Shown in pieces: positions 22,901-37,900 of a DNA stretch of 64,000 nucleotides; position 1 is the first letter of the stretch, and every line of letters begins with the position of its first letter. Under the pieces are notes generated by a model, which was not told the DNA's origin, searched no databases, and saw only the letters and a list, made by a program, of their open reading frames with translations. The stretch covers positions 35,139,001 through 35,203,000 of the forward strand of contig NC_083696.1 of the NCBI RefSeq assembly GCF_033118175.1, written 5' to 3'. Position numbers and translations under genes: made by a program. The DNA is from Dama dama (Eukaryota; Chordata; Mammalia; Artiodactyla; Cervidae).

Positions 22901-25900
22901 CATTGCCCCCCGTAAATATGTCTGTAAAACATTTATCTGGCAATAAAAGAACTGACAAGGCAATTTGAGTGTAATTGTTTTTGGCAGTTGGAAATATTTC
23001 AATTAACACTCTGTAAAAGCCACACTATAATAAATGCAAAACAGGCCAATGAAATCAGCTGCAGCCCTGACTTCCCAACCATGACAAAGGAGATTGAATG
23101 TCAGGCCACCACCTTGGGCTGTTGGTCTTCCAGAAGGAGAAGCCTGAGGCAGACAAGCCTGTATTCCTGAAAGGTTTCTGAGGGTTCCTCCCAGAAGCTG
23201 TCAAACCGCAGAAAAAGACAGCCCAAAGTCCCTCATCTGGCCCTCGGAACTCTATCATGCAACCCCGCATCTCCGGTCCAGCCTGCTCTCCCGCCACTCT
23301 TGAGATGCAAACCAGCAAGGTATTCACATTTCCTGAGCTTGGCCTCTGCTTTCCCACTCCTGCACCTTTGCTTTTACCATCCCTCCTGCCAAGAATGCCG
23401 TCTTCTCCTTCTCCCTCCCTGTTCCTACTCTGTGTGTGCATGCGTGCTAAATCGTGACCCACTCTGTGACCCCGTGGACTGTAGCCTGCCAGGCTCCTTT
23501 GTCCACGGGATTTTCCAAGCAAGAATACTGGAATGGGTTGCCATTCTTCCTGACCCAGGGATCAAACCTGCGTCCGTTACATGTCCAGCATTGACAGGCA
23601 GGCTCTTTACCACTAGCACCACCTGGGAAGCCCTATCTCGGCTCCCACTATCTTGGCCTAACAAAACCCTACCCAGCTAGCCTCTGCTAGTTCCATCATC
23701 TAATCCTGACCTTTCTCCTACCTCCCTCTATTCTTTCTGTCTGCACTCTGAGCAAGGATCTGCCCCGTCTCACATCACCACCATTAGCATTGGCTGTGGA
23801 GAGATGAAGGACTAAATATAACTTCAAATACTCTGTTGTCTCCAGGTTTTGTTCTGCAAAAGGGGACAGAATTATGAAAAGAAACATGAGAGTGCAGCGC
23901 ACATCAGAGGCAGCTAGGCGATCCCAGCAAGGGAGATGCCCCATTCTAAAACACTGACCAAAGAAGACCCTCTACTCTTGGACGCGGCATTTCAGTCATT
24001 CTGTGAAGTCAAGGGAGGAGCCCGTGAAGGAGTGGTGCCCCCGCCCCCACCACCAGGCCACCAGGGCAATCAGGGTAATTGATGATCAATGGGATAACAG
24101 ATTTCCCAGCCTGAACTCCTTCATAGTAAAGCACTTTTCTATTTTCACTGTTAAGAGATTTTAGTGTGAGCATCCTGAAGGCAGGAACTGGTAATGACCC
24201 CACCGCCTAGAGGCTACTTCTCAGTTCTCTTACAGGACCTGGCATTGCTGAGGGCTCCCTTGCTCCTGCTAGAAACTTCTCCACCCCCAATAGTTCTTTC
24301 TCAATATCCTTGATCCCTCCAGGAATGGGTGCTTGACCCCCTCGTCTTCTGTATCTACACATTCTCCTGGGTGCTCTTATGCCCACCCGCAGGTTCATCT
24401 TCTTCTTTGTCTTGAAGCTCAAATGACAAAGCTTAGATTTTCAAATTTGTGACAGAGTACTCAAACTCAGTATCTTAAAAAAATCAACCTCATTGTGTTC
24501 TTTTTACACCCCAACCATCATCTTTTTTTTCCACTCCAAACTTCCATCTCCTCTAGTATTTCCGATCTCACTCAAGTGTACGACCATTCAAGCACCCAGG
24601 TTGGAAACTGGGAGCCGTCAGTCACCTGTCTTTCCCTCATCCTTTTACTAGCATCATATTTCTAAGTCTAACAATTCTATCACTTTAATATCTTTTATAA
24701 CTATCCTCTCCATTCATATCCCCCTTTAATTCAAGTCCTTACTCCCTCTTGCCAAACCACATTTGATTACCCTAACTCCACTTTCTCTCCACTCTCATAA
24801 TTATATCTATCACCATTTTCAGCTATTGAGCACTGACCCTGAGCCAGTCATTTACTAAGCAATTTATGTACATGATCTCGTTTAATCTCCATAAACATCC
24901 TGTGGGGAAGGATTATAACATCATTATTCCTGTTTTACAGATGAGGACCCTGAGGCATAGCAAGATGAAGCAACTGACCCAGAGCTGACCAGAACATGAA
25001 CCCAAACTCTTAATCACTGTAAGTAATCTTCTTAAAACATAAACTTGATCACTCTCCTACTTTAAAGCCTCTAAGGGCTCTCCGTCACTCACGAGTGGAA
25101 TCCCCAAATCCCTAACATGGCATCCACCACATCTCCAACTCTTTTCCTGCCACAGCCATGGAAGGGTGCTTTGAAAAAGAAAGTTCAATGTAACAGATGA
25201 TTATTATTGCCACCTACTGGGCATTTGGGGCTTCCCAGGTGGCGCTAGTGGTAACTTGCCTGCCAATGCAGGAGATATAAGAGAAACAGGTTCTTCTCCT
25301 GGGTAGCGAAGATCTCCTGGAGGAGGGGGCATGGAAACCCACTCCAGTATTCTTGCCTGGAGAATCCCATGGACAGAGGAGCCTGGCAGGCTACAGTCCA
25401 TGGGGTTGCAAAAAGTCAGACACAGCTGAAGCCACTTAGCTCACACCGGGCATTTATCTGCACTTAGACTTGTTTTGGGGCTTCCCAGGTGGTGCGAGTG
25501 GTAAAGATCCCCCCTGCCAATGCAGGAGACATAAGAGGTGCTCTAGCTCTGGGTCAGGACGATCCCCTGGAGGAGGGCATGGCAACCCACTCCAGGATTC
25601 TTACCTGGAGAATCCTACGGACAGAGGAGCATAGGGTCACAAAGAATTGGACATGACTGAAGCAAGCGAGCACGCATGCAGACTTGTTTTGATACACGAC
25701 ATACTGCACAGTGTAAGCAATCCAGCTGTCCCTGAATATATTTTAGGGGTAAGTCAGGAGATCAAAACTTCTTAAACTGATCCCTATTATGAAGATATTA
25801 TTTTAAAAGCAAGTATGTGCTCAGATGTATCCATGGGGCCCAAATATGGGCTTTGAAGTCAACCATACCTGGTTTGAGTCCCTTCTCTGCCATCCGCTAG

Positions 25901-28900
25901 GCAAGTTACTTGTCTCCTCAGTATCCTTATCTCTTAAATGGGCATCATACCAATGCCCTCTGAAGGCAATCATAGCCCATAGTTATGAGGATTCAATGAG
26001 TCAATGTACATAAAGTGCAAATTGCAGTGCCTGGCCAGTTAAGGCCAGGCCCAATAAAGGACTGCTGGTAGTAGTATTATTCCCACTTACACACCCTGCT
26101 CTGCCCTAGCCATGCAGGATCTGTCTGTCCCTTTGCTTACTAGGAAGCACTTACTCTGGGGATGACTACAAGTCTTCAGCAGCTCACATGTCCACCCAAG
26201 AGTTCCTTGATGAAATGTGTTCTTTTCTGGAAAGAGCGGCTCTTTGAAGCGTGCAAACCCACAGACCCTGCATCCTCCTTCCTGGGGCCCCAGGAGATTT
26301 TGTTCACCATTTCAGTTGTCTTGGTCCTTATTTTAAAACTCCCTAACAGGTTTCCATTAAGCTAAAGTGAAACTAAATACCTCACCAGCTTGCAGTTTCC
26401 GTTTCTAAAAGGGTAAAAGCTCTTAGTCCCAAAGGAACAGTAATTCACCAACAAATCTTCCTCCAGCTTCACTGACTGCATTTCAAATCCCTGAGCCTAG
26501 TGCAAGCACCCAGAAGGTGCTCAGTAAGTATGGTTGAAGGAGATCTCAAAATTTTGAAACACTAGGTGAGAGTTCCTTGGATAGCAAGATCAAACCAGTC
26601 AATCCTAAAGGAAATCAACCCTGAATATTAATTGGAAGGCCTGATGCTGAAGCTCCAATACTTTGACCACCTGATGCAGAAAGCCAACCCACTGGAAAAA
26701 GAGCCTGATGCTGGGAAAGATCGAGGGCAGGAGGAGAAGGAGGCAACAGAGGATGAGATGGTTGGATGGCATCACCAACTCAATGGGCAAGTTTGAGCAA
26801 ACTCCAGGAGATGGTGAAGGACAGGAAAGCCTGTTGTGCTTCCATGAGTCACAAAGAATACGACACGACTTAGTGACTAAACAACAACAAAGATAAACAC
26901 TAACAGGTACTATCATACACTATTGCGGGCATGCCAACTCATGCAGGGTTAACTGGCAATACCTGCCAAAATTTCAAATGCATATACATCTCAACTCAGC
27001 AACTCTGCTTTTTTGAATTTTTTCTATATAAATACTATAGTATTTATATATATACTATATATATATGCATACTATATGCATAAGTATACTTATGCATACT
27101 ATAATACATATGCATAAGATGTATGTACAAAACTGCTCACTGCAGCCTTTTGGTAATATTTCAAAAATGGGGGAAAAAAAACTAAATATTCATCGATAGG
27201 GGCCTAGTGAAATACATTATGGTATAGCCATTCAATGGGATAGTATGTATATTTTTAAAAGAATGAGAAAAAAGAAAAAAAAGAAAAAGAAAAAAAATGA
27301 GGTAACTTTTATGTATTGTTATGTAAAGCCTCCAAGCTTTTTTTTTATTGTTAAATAAACAAGCAAGTTACATAAACAGATGACCCATCATCTTACTGTA
27401 AGAATTTATGCACATATGAAATTTCTGGAAGAATAATATAGATTCCGTTGAGAGTGGTTTGGTCCAGGGAATGTGACTCGGGAGTTGCAGGGAAGGGAAA
27501 AAATGCAGTTTACCTTATACTCATTCTCATGGTTTTAATATTTTAAATGTAAATGTGCATTAGTTTTATAATTTAAAATGCTAATTAAGAATTTTAAAAG
27601 TTAATACAGTTAAAGAGGGTAGTTTTGGTTTTTTTTTTCCCCCCTATTAATGCAGTGTTAGCATAGTGCTCAGAATGCAGAAAAAGGAACATGAGACCAA
27701 ATTCATGCTTCCCTGGAAGACCAAGAGGGAAGAAGCCAAAGCTATGGGCCTCTTCCCAATTAAGGCTAGAGACGGCAAGGCAGGGTAGGGTTTAAAACCT
27801 GAAGCTCTAGTGTAAGCCTGGCTGGATTCCTGATTCTGTTACCAACTACATGTGCGACCTTGAGCAAGGTATTTATGTCCTAATCCTCATTCTCTCATTT
27901 ATAAGGCAGAGAAAAATATTAGTACTTTCCTTAGATTTGCTGTGAGGATAAAATACAACAATGCATGATGAGAACCTTACTCAGAGCCCAGCACTCAGTA
28001 AGCCCTCAAGTACCAGAGGCAGTGTTATTACTTTATTATTCTATCATGGTCTGCTGTGCATGCCAATTGAGTCTCAATCTGAGGGCATTTATTGAATAGT
28101 TGAAAAGTGTGTTGTCCAGGTCCAAGAAATCCTTGTCAGAAAGGAAGCTATAAAATCTCAGGGTGTACAGCAGAGGGATGAAACTAAAAAAACTTTCCCT
28201 TTATAAAGCATCTTTCAGTTTCCTGAACATTTTGAAGTACATAATCTCATTTGGCCTTTATTCTTATCTTTGTGGGTAGATGCTGAATCTTGTAAGAAAA
28301 TTAGAGATACCAAGGGAACATTTCATGCAAAGATGGGCACAATTAAGGGCAGAAATGGTATGCACCTAACAGAAGCAGAAGATATTAAGAAGAGGTGGCA
28401 AGAATACACAGAAGAACTGTACAAAAAAGGTCTTCACGACCCAGATAATCACAATGGTGTGATCACTCACCTACAGCCAGACATCCTGGAATGTGAAGTC
28501 AAGTGGGCCTTAGGAAGCATCACTACGAACAAAGCTAGTGGAGGTCATGGAATTCCAGTTGAGCTATTTCAAATCCTAAAACATGATGCTGTGAAAGTGC
28601 TGCACTCAATATGCCAGCAAATTTGGAAAACTCAGCAGTGGCCACAGGACTGGAAAAGGTCAGTCTTCATTCCAATCCCAAAGAAAGGCAATCCCAAAGA
28701 ATGCTCAAACTATTGCACAGTTGTACTCATCTCACACGTTAGTAAAGTAATGCTCAAAATTCTCCAAGCCAGACTTCAACAATACGTGAACTGTGAACTT
28801 CCAGATGTTCAAGCTGGATTTAGAAAAGGCAGAGGAACCAGAGATCAAATTGCCAACATCCGCTGGATCATCGAAAAAGCAAGAGAGTTCCAGAAAAACA

Positions 28901-31900
28901 TCTACATCTGCTTTATTGACTATGCCAAAGCCTTTGACTGTGTGGATCACAATAAACTGAAAGAGAAAAATCTGAAAATTGGAAAATCTGAAAGAGATGG
29001 GAATACCTGCTTCCTGAGAAATCTGTATGCAGGTCAGGAAGCAACAGTTAGAACTGGACATGGAACAACAGACTGGTTCCAAATAGGAAAAGGAGTACGT
29101 CAAGGCTGTATATTGTCACCCTGCTTATTTAACTTACATGCAGAGTACATCATGAGAAATGCTGGGCTGGATGAAGCATAAGCAGGAATCAAGATTCCCG
29201 GAAAAATATCAATAACCTCAGATATGTAGATGACACCACCCTTATGGCAGAAAGTGAAGAAGAACTAAAGAGTCTCTTGATGAAAGTGAAAGAGGAGAGT
29301 AAAAAAGTTGGCTTAAAGCTCAACATTCAGAAAATAAAGATTATGGCATCTGGTCCCTTCACTTCATGGCAAATAGATGGAGAAACAGTGGAAACAGTGA
29401 CAGACTTTATTTTGGGGGGCTCCACAATCACTGCAGATGGTGACTGCAGCTATGAAATTAAAAGATGCTTGCTCCTTGGAAGGAAAGTTATGACCAACCT
29501 AGACAGCATATTAAAAAGCAGAGATATTACTTTGCCAACAAAGGTCCATCTAGTCAAGGCTATGGTTTTTACAGTGGTCATGCATGGATGTGAGAGTTGG
29601 ACCATGAAGAAAGCTGAGCGCTGAAGAATTGATGCTTTTGAACTGTGGTGTTGAAGAAGACTCTTGAGAGTCCCTTGGACTGCAAGGAGATCCAACCAGT
29701 CCATCCTAAAGGAAATCAGTCCTGAATGTTCATTGGAAAGACTGATGTTGAAGCTGAAACTCCAATATTTTGGCCACCTCATGTGAAGAGCTGACTCATT
29801 TGAAAAGACCCTGCTGCTGGGAAAGATTGAAGGCAGGAGGAGAAGGGGACGACAGAGGATGAGATAGTTGGATGGCATCACCGACTCAATGGACATGAGT
29901 TTGAGTAAACTCTGGGGGTTGGTGATGGACAGGGAGGCCTGATGTGCTGTGGTCCATGGGGTCGCAAAGAGTCAACACGACTGAGCAACAAAGAGAAGAG
30001 GTGAATCTTGTCAGCTTCTTTTCTGAATCTACTATGATGTTGTCATATGTTTTTTCCCCCTTTTTTCTGTTAATGTGAAGAAATATATTGATTGGGTTTT
30101 TAATGTTGAGCTAACTTTGTCTTATTGAAATAAACCTCACTTGGTCTGATATATTATTTTTTTAATACATTGCTGGAACAGATTTGCTAATATTTTGTCA
30201 GATTTTTTTGCATTTATATTCATGAAGGATGTTGTCTATCCTCTTTTCTTATAATAGTTTTGATTTTGATATTAGAATTATACTGACATCAAGTAAATTG
30301 GAACTTGTACCCTTCTGTTTCCCCTAAGACTTTGTATAAGATTGGTATTATATTTATTCCTGACATATCTGATAAAATTCATCAGTGAACCCATTTGGCC
30401 TGGAGTTTCTTTGTGGGAATGTTTTAAATTATGAATTCAATTTCTTTAAATAGATATGGTCTTCATATTTTCCATATTTTGGTGTGTTAAGGCAAACTGT
30501 GTTTTTCAATAAATTGGTCCATTCCATTTACATTGTTGAATTTATTGCCATAAAGTTGTTGATAATATCCATTTATTACCCTTTTTAATGTCTGTACAAT
30601 CTGTAGTGATATCACATTTTTCATTCCTGTTATTGGCTATTGTGTTTTCTTTTTTTCTTGATGAGCCAAGCTCATCAAGCTTGCTAAGTTTTTTCAATTT
30701 TATCAATCTTTTCAATGAACCAATTTCTGACTTTGTTAATTTTCTCTATTGTTTTCCTCATTGTTTCTATGAAACAATAAGATAAATGAATAAATTAATA
30801 AAAGAAAGGGAATCGATGAAATAGATTTTGCTTCTGTTATTCTGAATTTAATTTGCTCATCTTTTTCTATTTTCTTAAGGTAGAAACTTAGAACATTGAT
30901 TTTAAATCTTTTTTCTTTTCTGAAATAGGCATTTAAAACTACACATTTTTATTAAGTCCAACTTCAGCATGACCCCACAATTTGTGATGTTTTGTTTTCA
31001 TTGTTGTTGTTCAGTCACTATCTCATGTCCAACTCTTTTGCAACCCCATGGACTATAGACTGCCAGGCTCCTCTGTCCATGGGATTTCCCAGGCAAGAAT
31101 ACTGGAGTGGGTTGCCATTTCCTTCTCCAGGGGATCTTCCCAACCCAGGGATCAAACCCCCATCTACTGCATTGGCAGGCGGATTCTTTACCAGTGAGCC
31201 ATCTGAGAAGCCCATCCAATTAAAAGTGCTTTGTAATTTCCTTTGTTTTTGTTTTTTTACATTTAGAAGTACATTCATCAATTCTTAAATATTTGGGGAT
31301 TTGCTATTTATGATTAATTTAATTTCATTTTGGTCAAACTATTCCTAGTATACTGAGATTCTTTCTGTCATGGATTGATGTTGAATTTGAATTGAATGAA
31401 AACCTGTAAGGTATTAATATTTTGAAATGTATTGAGACTCACTGTATGTCCCAGTGTATGGTCTATTTTTTTTTTTTAACGTTCTGCCGTTCTTGGGTTC
31501 TATAAACGTTAATTAGGTCAAGTTGGTTAACAGATCTACATATTTCAACTGAGCAAAAAGTGTTAAAATCTCCAGCTATCATTGTGTCCTTTATATTTCT
31601 CCATTTAGCTCTGGTCAGTTTTTGGTTGATGTATTTTGAAGTGCTATTAGTAGGTACATACACATTTGAGATTTCATATCACCTCTTGAATTGATCTTTT
31701 ATCATTATGAATTGTCCCTATTTTTCTTCGGAAATACTCTTTGTCTTGGAGCCTACTTAGCTCTGATAATACTATAGTCATGCAGCTTTCTTATGCTTGC
31801 TACTTGCCTGGTATGTTTCACCACACTTCTATTTTTCAAACTATCTATGTCTTTACACTTAAACTATACTTCTTACAAGCAGCATAAAGTTGGGTCTTGC

Positions 31901-34900
31901 TTATTTTCCCCCCTAGCTTGATAAACTCTTCCTTTTAATTGAAAGTATTGGTGTGGTTGTCTTTACCATTCTCCCCTTTGTTTTCTATTTTTCATCTGCT
32001 TTTTCCTCTGTTCATCTTCTCCCTTCTTTTACGTTAGTTGAGGTTTTTAGTATTTCATTTTATTTTCTCTGTTGGATTTTTAGCTGTGCCTTTTTGTATT
32101 ACTTTCTAGTGGTTACTCTAAGGTTTATTTATTTATTTTTTTCATTTATTTTCATTATGCTCTAAGGTTTATAGTATGTACTTTAAACCGGTCATAGTCT
32201 ATTAAGAATAAATAACATACCACTTCATATTTAACAAAGTAATAACCTTATCACAACTTAATTCCGTTTATCACCACAACCTCATCTTTGAGGTTGTTGT
32301 TACCTATTTTATTTCTATATACATTATAAGTTTTAGCTTACAGTGGTGTTATTTTCATTTTAAACAGTCATATGCCTCTTAAGAAAATTAATAGAAGCTA
32401 AAAATATCTAGTATTTTATCTTTAGGCTCATATTTACTATTACTAGTACTTTTGGGGCCTTCCCACAGACAGAGCTTCCATCAGGTGTTATTTTCCCTCT
32501 GCTGAAAGAACTTCTTTCCATACTTCTTTTGTTTTTTTTAAGATTTATTTGGCTGTGACAGGTCTTATTGCATTATGGCTTATGCATTTGGCTCTCCCAT
32601 GCAGACGTAGGAGAAGAGGGGATTCTTCCCCAACCAGCGATCAGACCCATGTTCCTTCCACTGCAAGGCAAATTCTTAACCTCTGGACCACCAGGGAAGT
32701 CCTGCTTTCTGTACTTCTTGTAGTGAAGGTCTGTTGATGACAAATTTTGTCAGTTTTAGTTTATCTGAAAATGTATTTACATAAAACTCTGCCTTTTGAG
32801 GGATATTTCTGTTGGACATAGGATTCTGGCTTGATGGGAATTTTCTTTCAGTGCATTAACTATGACATTCCATTGTCTTCTGACTGCTTTTGTTTACAAC
32901 GGGAAGTCAGTCACGATCTTAGTATTCCATTCTGTTCATTGTGTCATTTTTCTCTGGTTACTTTCAAGATTTTATTTTTATTCTTGGCATTCAGTTTTTT
33001 GATTGTGAGCAACCTACCCTTGATTTTCCTTGATTTATCCTGCTTCAGGCTCATTGAACCTCTGGCTAATAATATGTTTTCCACCAAATTTAAGAAATTT
33101 TTGACAATTATTTTTTTTAACTACTTTCCCTCTCCTCTTCTTCTTTCTGGGATTCCAGTTACTTACAAGTTACAGATACAAATATGACATATTCCCACAG
33201 GTCCCTAAGGCTCTTTATTGTTTCTAATCTTGTTTTTTTCTGTTTTTCAGATTAGATAATTTCAATGGTCCATCCTCACATTTACTATTAGGACTAGCCA
33301 ATAAATTTTCATTTCTGATATTTATTTTTCTATTGTTTCCATTTTGGAGGCTTAGATTCCCCATCCTTTAAGACAATGCATTTTTTAGTCCATAAATGTA
33401 TTTTAACAACTGCTTTCAAGCCACTGCCTACTAATTCCAACACTGGATATCACTGGTATCACGGTGCTCTCCTTCGGATCTCTCTCCCTGAGCTGTGATC
33501 AAGAAATTGACCCAAGAACTTCCCTGGTGGTCCAGTGGCTAAGACTCCATGTTCCCACTGCAGAAGGCCCAGGTTCAGTCCCTGGTCAGGCAGGATGCAA
33601 CTAAGAGTTCATATTTCACAGCTAAAGATCCTGCATGCCGCACCTAAAAAAGAGGGCATATGCCGCAACTAAGACCCCGTGCAGCCAAAAAAAAAGAATA
33701 AGTATTAGTTAATTAATGATACATTTGAAAAAAGAGTTTAAAAAGAGAAGAAACTGACCCAAGGCAGAAAGCAAAGATAAACATGTGACTCATGTTTGGG
33801 TGTTCTCCTTCCCTTAAGATTGGGCAAGTACCTAAACCAGCTGCTTCACATATTGTGTCCAGGATTACGGGCTGTTCATATGGGATGGTGAGTCCAGTAT
33901 GAAATGCTCCATCATGGCCACAATATATTTCCTATGTCAAGGTCTTTAAAAATTATGCATAAAGTGTGATGCATTTAAAAATTCATTGTAGAAATGTGCT
34001 ATTTAAAAAAAAAAACAAAAACCTCTTTAAGTAAAAGGCTTTTGTAAAGGACAGAACCTTTTGTAATGTAAATATCGGCCCTGAATGGAAGCAACCAGTT
34101 GGAAAATATCTGAGGCCCTTTCCGAACGTATGAGAAAGACTTACCAGAAGCAATGTAGAAGTTACTTTCAGTAAAGCAGGTTATATCCTGCACCGGAGGA
34201 GCCAAGGAAAGACAATACCTTCTTCTAAGGGAAATTGCCCTGCTTCACAGCTTTGGCGCCTTAGAGAGTCATAGGACCTTATCCCTCCTTGATGCAGCCT
34301 AGCGTGAACAGGTAAGCTGGGGACAATCAGATTTCTTCTCCAAGGGTTTGAATTGGGACCACAGAGAGAACTGGTGGAGGGATGTAGATAGTGATGGAGA
34401 CCTTTTACGAGACAGAAGAGGCCACAGTAGCCATGATGAGCTGAAAACACAGTAAGTTATGAGGGAGCTGAAACCATAGAAAAGTTGACTGCTTGGGAAA
34501 TGAAAATAGGGAATGAAATATAGTTGCTAAGAAAAGTACAGCGGGGACTTCCCTGGTGGTCCAGTGGTTAAGAAGCTGCCTTGCGATGTAGGGGATGTGG
34601 GTTCAATCCCTGGGCAGGGAACTAAGATCCCACATGTTACGGAGCAACTAAAGCCCATGTGCCACAACTACGAAAGATCCTGTGTGACACAACAAGGATT
34701 CCGCGTGCCTCAACTAAGACCCAGTGCAGGCAAATACATAAATATTAAAAAGAAGAAGAAAAGCAGAGAAGCTATGAGAGACGTGGAGAAAGAAATTAGT
34801 ACCAATATCTGTTTCAGAACGAAGAGTTTTCTGAGTCTAATACTAGGCTATCTATGTATTTATAATATCTACCCACAAACCCCTAAATATACACCTTCCT

Positions 34901-37900
34901 CTCCACCCATCCCACCTTGTATTTGAGGTAACATAAGTGAGCCTCTATTCTTTGCCACTTACAGAGCTTAGCTAAAGGCACATATATTGTGCCTTACAGT
35001 TTACCAGGCTCATAAAGGGCAGAAGTTGGATAGGCTCAGGCATTCCAGGCAGAAGGAACAGAATCATTAACAAAGACGCAGGGACCTGGATCCAAGTGTC
35101 TGTCCAGGGGTTAGCAGATTTGTTTTATCCATTTGTATTCCAATTTGTTCCAAAGCAAGATTTGAGGCTGAATGTATGACACATGGAAAAAATAAGTAAC
35201 TGAGAAAATGGATGTCTGATAGGAATAGAAATAGGAAAAGAAGGTTAATGTCAGGAGTGGGGTCCCTAAAAAAATTAACAGAATTGGGTGCTTTGACTAA
35301 AACAAGGAGGCATGAGTTGCTTCTTCTGCAGGCCTACAAGGAAAAGTTAGGGTTCAGAGTATTGCAGTACATACCTTTCCATCAGACTTCCAGGGTGGCG
35401 CTAGTGATAAAGAACCTCCCTGCCAATGCAGGAGAGGTAAGAGATGTGGGTTCAATCCCTGGGTTAGGAAGATCCCCTGGAGGAGGGCTTGGCAACCCAC
35501 TCCAGGATTCTTGCCTGGAGAATCCCACAGACAGAGAAACCTGGCAGGCTACAGTCCATAGGGTCACAGTCGGACATGACTGAAGTGACTTGGCATGTAT
35601 GCACACACCCTTCCATCAGTCATTTACTCACCCACTAATTCATTCAGTCATTATTTATTCATCCAGTATTTATTAAGCATCTACTATGTACCAGATGCTA
35701 GGATGGCAGCTAAAGAAGAATAAAAGTTGAGTTGGTCCCACTCCAAGGGTTCTCAAATCTAAGAACGGAGCTAAATGGAAGACATAAACACACTACATAA
35801 ACCAGAATCCAGAGACTCTGTGAACAGGACAAAATATTGTCAGACACAAAGCAATGAAACCAGTTTGATCAACAGCCGTGTTCTTTGCTCACGTCTTCCA
35901 TACCACTCAGTCTCAGCAACTGGGAAAACTGAATACTCCATACCAATTTCTAGCTGGCAGAAAAAACAGTTTCGTATGGCTTGTTCACAGCTGGAGCCAG
36001 AGAACCAAAATTATTCTTCGGGATCTGCTTGCAGGTTGCAGAGCCCAGGGAAAAGCACAAGACACCTCTGCTATTATTATTCGACTACCTGGCAAGTACT
36101 GAGTACTAGTCATGTATGGTAAACGAGGTGAGGGGCGGGGATGGGGGTGGTGACCGAACTCCGGCCTCAAATGCTCCCAGCTGTTTTGTAATCTGATAAT
36201 TGTGCATGAAAAACCTCAGACCATGACTCTGAAAATAGCAGGACTGTAATCATAACAAAATGGAACAACCACTGGCAAAATTTATCTTCTAGTTATCACT
36301 TCCAGAAGGAATTCTGTAACACTACTAGGGAAAGAGAAGAGAAAATTCTTTCAACTTCCTGTCACTAAGCCTCTGAATTATCCTCATCTGCATCCATCCC
36401 TTCCTCCTTTCTCCTTTTCTGTTACAAAGTGTTCCACCTCTTGGCCACAGCTGATCCACTTCCACCTCCTCAGACATTGGTTCTAGTCTTCATTTTATCT
36501 CTTTCATCTTCAACTTCTCTCTGTTTCTGCCAGGCAAATGCCTCCCCTTAGCATTTAACATATTCAAGCCTTAATTTCATGTGGAAAAAAAAAAAAGAAA
36601 TCCTGTCTACATGGTCTTTATGCCTTCTTAGCTCAATACAGTCTGCTTTTTATCTCTAAAATTGTTTCCAAGATCCTCAATGACTTCCTAATTATCAAAT
36701 CCAATGCTGTGTCTAGTTCTTCTCTTCATTAGCAGATGCATCATGACTGACCACATAACCAATAAACACCCTCCTCCCCAGAAAAACATTATTCTTCCTT
36801 AGTCTTCTAATCTCTCTGGTCAGTTCTTCTTATCCTACATGTTGAACCTTTGTCCAAACCTTGAATCATAGTGTTCTTTCTAGAAATCTTCCCTGATTCC
36901 CCCAGAATCAGTGTTAGGATCTCCAACCACAGGCTTCCACTGTACCCAACGCTACTTCCTCAACTGCATCCCATAGTTCACTTAACAATCATTCATCGAG
37001 AGCTTCTAATGTAATGGCCACTGTGTTAGGAGCTGAGAATACAGCTGTGGGGAAAAACATCCACAGGCCCTGCTCTCAAGGCCTCACAGTCTAATGGCAG
37101 AGACATAGAGTAATAAAATAATTACCCAAACAAGTGAATAATTACACCCTGGGATGCATGCTCTAGAAGAGAAGATCATGGACAATGAAACTATAAATAT
37201 AGAGAAAATGTCACTCTCTTTGCTAACAAGGCACAGGCCGTTAAGCTGGCTGTGGGGGTGGACCGGAGTCTTGTGAGTGAGTGCCGCGATGAGGGAGAGA
37301 GGGCGTGGAGAATGTTCCACAAAGAAGGGACAACAAAGAACCCAAGTACAGCAGTGACTGGGCAACAGCGCTACAAGTTAAGGCTTGGACACCCAAGCAG
37401 GCCTCAGCCCACATAGGCACCTGAGGGGTTTTTTGTTTGTTTGTTTGTTTTACCTGAGGGGTTTTTTTAAAAATTGGTCCCTCTTTGGGACTTCCCTCAT
37501 GGTCCAATGGCTAAGACTCCCCAGCTCCCAATGCAGGGGGCCTGGGTTCAATCCCTGGTCAAGGAACTAGATCCCACATGCTGCAACTAAGACCCAGGGC
37601 AGCCAAATAAGTAATAATAATAATAATAAATAAGATAAACAACTGGTTCCTCTCCTAGAAGAAGTAGGAAGTCACTGAAGGGTTTTGAGTGGGGGATGAC
37701 ATAATCAGATTGACAGTTCAAAAAGATCCCTTGGTACGGTATAGAGAATGGATCGGAAGGGACCTGGGTAGATGAGGGGAGTACCGGTGACAAAGCTTGA
37801 CAAAGCTTTTACAGCTGTCGAGGTGAGAGATGACGGTAGACAGGGCTAACGGGGTGGCCGTGAATAGGAACAAAGTGATCTGATTCAAGAGATTTAGGAA

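Larger units (their letters stand above)
30012..33480 (-). repeat. Ancient L1 LINE (antisense), interrupted
   Basis: AT-rich antisense L1 sequence has patterns such as 'ctgttaatgtgaagaaatat' and 'gttctataaacgttaattag'. It is interrupted by SINEs at 31001-31214 and 32533-32702. It is highly mutated, with no useful reading frame. The outer edges are approximate. Confidence 0.65.

Noticed and set aside
25219..25690. Possible CRISPR-like or other regular repeat array
   Set aside because: These are two SINEs with separate target-site duplications; the DNA is a vertebrate genome and no regular spacer pattern exists.
28732..29103. Open frames antisense to the Bov-B element
   Set aside because: They are shadows of the reverse transcriptase frame.
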